A stretch of 64,000 nt of DNA, from assembly GCF_016808335.1 (NCBI RefSeq), contig NC_053149.1, positions 57,465,922 to 57,529,921 of the forward strand. The letters run 5' to 3'. Positions within the stretch are counted from its first letter, which is position 1, and the number at the start of each line of letters is the position of its first letter. A model generated the notes under the pieces. That model ran no database searches and was not told the DNA's origin. It saw only the letters and a program-made list of their open reading frames with translations. Shown piece after piece: positions 59,559 through 64,000 of this stretch. This stretch comes from Panicum virgatum (Eukaryota; Streptophyta; Magnoliopsida; Poales; Poaceae). The translations under genes and the position numbers were made by a program.

Positions 59559-61929
59559 CTTGGAGAAGCGGGTGTTGCCGATGATGGGGTCGACAACGAG
59601 TGGGTACCGTCTCGGGTGCGGGACGTAGTCGGGGTGATCCTCGCGGCCAAAGGAAATGGTATCCTTCGACTAATCGAGGTAGGATGGCGTGGCCCTGGTG
59701 ACGGTGAAGACTTCCCGGCGCTCGCGCTTGCGCTGCCGAGAGGTCATGTTCGTCGTTGGTCCTCCAAAGATGAAGAAGGCGTTCTCCACTGGGGGGGAAC
59801 TCGTTGTCTCCACCTTTGTCGCCAGCATCCTTCTTCTTGTCTTCGTCGCGATGCGCGACGCGGTTGTAGTATCTCTTGAGCATCTCGCACTGCTCGAGGG
59901 TGTGGTTGACCGAGCCCTTGTGGTAAGGACACGGCTTCTTAAGCATGTCGTCGAAAAGGCCACCACCGTCTCGAGGGGGGCCTCGAGGTCCTTTACGGTC
60001 CGGGGCGGCAGTGAAGGCCTCCTCGAAGTCCTCTGTCTGCCCCGACGCGCACTGGTTCGGTGGGACCGGCTTCTTTCCCTTTCTCCCCCGCTTCTGTTTC
60101 TTGGGGGCGTTGGGCTTGACGTTGCTGCCCTCCGCGGGTGCATCGTCCTTGCGCTTGCTCGGCTTGTCGTCGAAGATAGCACCAACAGCCTCCTCGCCGG
60201 CGGCGTAGTTGGTGGCAGCGTCGAACAATTCATTGGTGTTGGCAAGCTCGTGCACCAGGTTCCTGCACGTCGTACCCTCGAGGAAGGCATTGATGACCTC
60301 GACGTGGGTGACGCTGTGGAGCTCGGTGCATTGCTTGGAGAAGCGCCGCATGTAGTCGCGCAGGGACTCGTTGGGCTTCTGGCGACACCCTTTGAGGTCC
60401 CGGGAGTTCCCAGGGCGCACGTAGGTGCCCTGGAAGTTGCCCACGAAGATCTTGACTAAGTCGGCCCAGTTGTGGATCTGGTCCGCGGGCAAGTGCTCGA
60501 GCCACGTTCGTGTGGCGTCAGCAAGGTGAAGAGGTAGGTTACGGATGATGACCGTGTCTTCCATCGCACCGCCTAGCTGGCACGCTAGGCGGTAATCGTT
60601 GAGCCAGACTGCAAGATCGGTCTCGCCCGAGTACTTGATGAGGGTGGTGGGTTGTCGAAAGCGCGGGGGAAAAGCAACAGTTTGGATCTCCCGGCTGAAC
60701 ACCCGGGTGCCCGGAGGCTCCGGGGACTCACCCCTGTCGTGCTCGGGGTCGAAGCGTCCACCCCGTCGAGGGGTGTACTTTCTGCCACCGACGATGTAGC
60801 GGGCATCGCCGTCTTCGGCGTGCCCGCGCGTGTCGAGGAGCCGTTCCCTCGCGGGAGGCCTCACAATGCGGTCGTGCACCGAGGGTGCCTTCGCACCGGG
60901 CGCTACGGCTGCCTTGCCCTTTGCGGCTGGTGGAGTGTGTACCGAAACCTCGTGGCCCTAGTGCGCAGTCCCACCGGGATGCTCCAGGGCTTTCGAGCGT
61001 ATGTGAGACGCAGAGCTCTCGGCTTACTGCACAGCAGCTTGCTCGATGAGCGTCTGTGCCTCGCGACGCAGGTTGCGGCCCGAAGGTGTCGATGGATCGG
61101 GCATGGCTTGGAGTAGGTAGGCCGCATCGACCAGTTTCTCGCCGGCCGTCTTCAGTTCCGGATGTTTGTCGACGTTGTCGTCGGCCAGGATGCGCTCCCG
61201 GGCAACGCGCGCCACCGCCTGGGCATGTGCACCACGTGCGGAGTGCTGCTGCTCAAGCGCGGTGCGCAGCTCCTGGGTCTGCCGACGCTGCTCGTCGAGC
61301 TTGGCTTGGAGCTCTTTGAGCTGCGCCAGCTGGGCTTGCCGCGCCGCTGAGCTTGACGAAGAAGAAGGGGCCGCAGGCGGAACCACCGGTGGGTTCGCCT
61401 GTGCGTCCACCCCGCCGTCCCCATCGTCGCCCAGGGCGTTGTCGTTTTGCTCGTCCGCAAGATCTGCCATGAAGCACTCCCGGGCGGGATCATAATCCCC
61501 CTCGCTGGAGTCCTCAGAGCAAGTGAGGCAATAGGCCGTCGCGAGTTGGATCGAGCGGAATGCGTCGGGGTCGCGGACCCCGGAGTAGTCCTCGGCCTCC
61601 TAGGCCGTGAAGTTGCTCATGAAGAAGTTGACGTCGTCGGCGATCGAGCTCGCCGTCTCGGGGTAGGATTCGTCGGGAGACGATGCAATGAGGTTGCGGA
61701 CCGACAGAAGATGATGACCCGACAGATCCTCATACTCGGTGAAGTTAGTGCTGATTGAAGAGGCGTAGGTGGCAGCGTTGTGCATTCCGAAGGGGAAGGG
61801 CGAAGGCGAGGTCGAGCCCCCCCTGGGAGGTACTGGTGCTGCAGTAAATGGTGGTGGCGGCGCGGACGACGCCGAGGCACATGATGACGAGGCGGTGGCC
61901 CCGTTGGCCGCGATGCTAAGCTGCGACAT
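59559..61929 (-). pseudogene. gag of element 2, with nonsense mutations
   Basis: Starts at 61929 with MSQLSIAANGA as in element 1. A stop near 61600 (a Glu codon in element 1 changed to TAG) cuts it after 109 residues; a second piece, 61470-61024, is the coiled coil and ends in another stop; a third, from 60879, holds the gag domain (RTWLEHLPADQIHNWADLVK, RDLKGCRQKPNESLRDYMRR) and the zinc-knuckle-like CPYHKGSVNHTLEQC near 59900. Frame is lost again before the protease. Comparison with element 1 shows which breaks are private to each copy. Confidence 0.88.
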
Positions 61930-62234
61930 GCCAGCCTCAACCCACGTGGGGGAGCTGTGGCGTGCCGCACGGCGCCGCTCCGCGTGTGCTTTGTCGTGAA
62001 CACTGGCCCGAGCGCCTGTTGCGCTGGGCTGGTGAAGTCGAAGGGACGGGGTTGCGTCTGGGTGAGAGGAGCTGCATGAGGTAACCGTTGCCGGTTGCTC
62101 TGAACTCGAGACTCCCGAACCAGATCATGAACACCGCTGGGAGCGGATCCGAAACGCCCATGGGATATGGGTTGGATCTGCCCGCCATCCCTGGAGATCA
62201 AATGGGAGCAAAAGAGAAAATGTCACGCAGCGAG

Positions 62235-62253
62235 CCCCTACCTAGCGCGCCAA
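62235..62253 (-). other. Primer-binding site of element 2, one substitution
   Basis: Minus strand TTGGCGCGCTAGGTAGGGG, one base different from element 1 (CTAG instead of CCAG), two bases inside the 5' LTR. Confidence 0.75.
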
Positions 62254-62254
62254 C

Positions 62255-63663
62255 TGTCGGTGTCCTGACCCGGGGGTCGGGACCCCAACTAGTAAATGCT
62301 GTGTGTTTCCTCGTCCCAGATGTTGATGCAAGAGGCAACACAGTAACGTACGAGTTTATCCTGGTTCCGGCCACGGGGCCGTACGTCCAGCAAAGGGGGT
62401 GTGCGAGTGCATTGTATTATCTCGCACCCGAAGTGCTTGTAGTAGGGGGTACAAGCGAGGCGAGAGAGGGAGGAAAGCTCCCAGGTCTCTGCATGGAAAG
62501 CAGTTGGTTGAGATGAGTGCGATGATCGTGAGTGTGGATGACTGGGTCCTTGATGTCCAACAAAACGTCCCCCCTTAAAGGAAGCCCGCCTCCCCCTTTT
62601 ATAGTCACAAGGAGGGGTGACGTACATGAGTGAGGGAATGTGGAAGTCGATGTCCTCCCCCGAATTGCGGGGGTGCAGTGGTCAAACACTGTAGAAGTAC
62701 GCTATGGGGCATGGCGTTGGGCGTGGCGATCGTCCTGGCCATCGTCCTTGTTCTTGCGGAGATCGCGCCGGCGTCCTGCCAACCCCCGTAGGCGGAGTGG
62801 TCGTCACTGTAGGGCGTACAGTTCTCCAGATGTAGCGTTCCATGGGCCCTGTGGGTCAGGATCTTGTGTACTCCAGTAGCAGCGGGGCACGCGGCGGTCC
62901 CGGACCCCCTGGACGGAGTGCTGACGTGCATACTTAGGAGGTCCGGGAGACACGTGGAGGTCCCGGACCCCTCGAGGGGGGAGGTCCGGGCTCCTGGCTG
63001 CGAGTGATGGGCGTCCCTCTCCGAGGGGCTCGTGGCGGCACCAGACCTCCTCCCAAGCAGGAGGTAGTCCCGGGGCCATACGTGTGATGACGTAGAGTCC
63101 GGACGGCCGGAGTCGGCGGAATAGTGCGGGGAGCAGGGCCGGGCATGCTCCGTCCCGCGTCGCAGGTCCCACTGTATCGCCGCAGCGCCCGGGATGGCGG
63201 TGCAGTGACCGGAGTTGGCGGATGGGACTTCGGTCACAGCCATCGTGGGAAATGGCGGTCTGACACCGTCTGTCCTGGGCACTGTGGAGGAGTGGTCGGC
63301 ACTTAAAGCCTCCGTACGACGGGCGGGTGAGCAGCAGGGCTGTTTGTCCCTTGCGCCGAGGGGTGGCCGCCCGCTCGAGGGTAGGTTCGCTACCCTCGAG
63401 CGAGGCGGAGATGTAGGGCACAGTCGAGGGGTCTCGACGGGAGCCCTCGAGCGAGGCGGAGATCACCCCGCGGTCCGAGGGGAGCGTGGATGGGCCGCAC
63501 CGTGTTGGTGGGCCGCATGTTTGGGCTTCTTTGAGTCCTTTTCTTTCTTCTAGATCGGAGGGAGGTCGTGGGCCTTTGTGGGCCCAGTCGCCTTAACATG
63601 TGTTTGCGTTTTTAAGCGATCTTAGTACCCCGGTTAGGGTATCCCTAATCGTGGTTCTCGACA
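62255..63663 (-). repeat. 5' LTR of element 2
   Basis: 1409 bp, TG...CA ends. It lacks the 122-bp duplication of the partner. Near its CACCGACA end it shares bases with element 1 (GTGTGTTTCCTC, GTTGATGCAAG) that the partner LTR does not. Confidence 0.93.
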
Positions 63664-64000
63664 ACTATCTTCCTCCCGTCTCTCTCCTCCGCCCTGTCTC
63701 GCCTAACCCGTCGCTCGGATCGCTCGTCCCGGCCTCGCCGTCCACCACCTGGCTCGCGAGGTCGAGTGCGGCGCCGCGGAGCTCGAGCGCGGCGGGCAGG
63801 GGCGAGGTGGAGTGCGGCACCGCGGAGCTCGAGCGCGGCGGCCATGGTGACCTCGAGCGCGGCAGCGGCGACCTCAAGCGCGGTGGCGGCCAAGGCGAAC
63901 GCGAGCGCGGTGGCGCGCAGTTGGAGCGCGGAGGCCATGGCGGGAGGAGTGGCGCGCGGATCTGCTGGCGGCGGCGCGTGGGGTCGGCCGGCTGTGGCGG
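63664..64000. repeat. GC-rich flank with 46-bp tandem repeat
   Basis: Two copies of a 46-bp unit (63758-63803, 63804-63849) containing CGCGGAGCTCGAGCGCGGCG, then shorter variants of CTCGAGCGCGGC. Gene or transposon of origin unknown; it runs off the window. Confidence 0.7.

Larger units (their letters stand above)
47167..63663 (-). mobile_element. Ty3/gypsy Tat-type LTR retrotransposon (element 2)
   Basis: A 16.5-kb element read right to left: 5' LTR 62255-63663, primer site, gag, protease, reverse transcriptase, RNase H, a second RNase H, integrase, a long 3' region with an antisense gene, polypurine tract, 3' LTR 47167-48768. A second RNase H plus an antisense ORF between integrase and the 3' LTR are hallmarks of the Tat lineage (Retand, RIRE2, Grande). 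Every coding module has stops or frameshifts, so it depends on relatives for any movement. Flanks GCCGT (left) and ACTAT (right) do not match, so the usual 5-bp target duplication is missing. Confidence 0.92.

Overview
The window looks like nuclear DNA of a grass (Poaceae). The host genes have high-GC first exons and plant introns, their best-recognised products are grass types (a KAT-type Shaker K+ channel, a GA2ox3-like gibberellin 2-oxidase, a DUF642 wall protein, an arabinogalactan peptide), and the space between them is packed with grass-type MITEs, hAT, Mutator-like and Helitron elements and large Ty3/gypsy retrotransposons. Species cannot be fixed from the sequence alone; nothing suggests a prokaryote, organelle or virus.

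Layout. 1-5002: truncated minus-strand Ty3/gypsy element of the Tat type (5' LTR, primer site, gag, internal deletion, part of pol), continuing beyond the left edge. 5003-5829: a Helitron 3' end, a 58-bp tandem duplication and an RNase H-like gene fragment. 5830-13048: intergenic DNA with two hAT elements (both with perfect 8-bp target duplications), several MITEs and a MITE split by a second element. 13049-17306: four-exon DUF642 gene whose long first intron has collected transposons. 17307-24600: intergenic (a probable small Helitron, a Stowaway MITE, a LINE remnant). 24686-27121: ten-exon KAT-type channel gene. 27412-28399: nearly 1-kb foldback Mutator-like element with a perfect 9-bp target duplication. 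29038-29931: arabinogalactan peptide gene behind a duplicated core promoter, one copy of which is split by a MITE. 29932-37909: gene-poor. 37910-38611: truncated Ty1/copia element directly upstream of the three-exon GA2ox3-like gene (39300-40713). 40714-47166: MITEs and a candidate Pack-MULE. 47167-63663: a 16.5-kb Tat-type element with both LTRs. 63664-64000: GC-rich repeats of unknown origin.

All four host genes lie on the plus strand; they are independent genes (cell wall, K+ uptake, cell surface, gibberellin inactivation) and not a pathway cluster. Both large retroelements lie on the minus strand and belong to one family. Their gag-pol frames are broken by stops and frameshifts, so both appear non-autonomous now.

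The most interesting system is inside the 16.5-kb element: between pol and the 3' LTR it carries a separate intron-containing gene on the opposite strand (plus), with its own TATA box, a domain resembling the 'putative gypsy type transposon' (Transposase_28) family followed by coiled-coil sequence, and splice sites that exist only in the antisense direction. Antisense extra ORFs are known in Tat-lineage elements, so the class is not new, but the gene structure here is well preserved.
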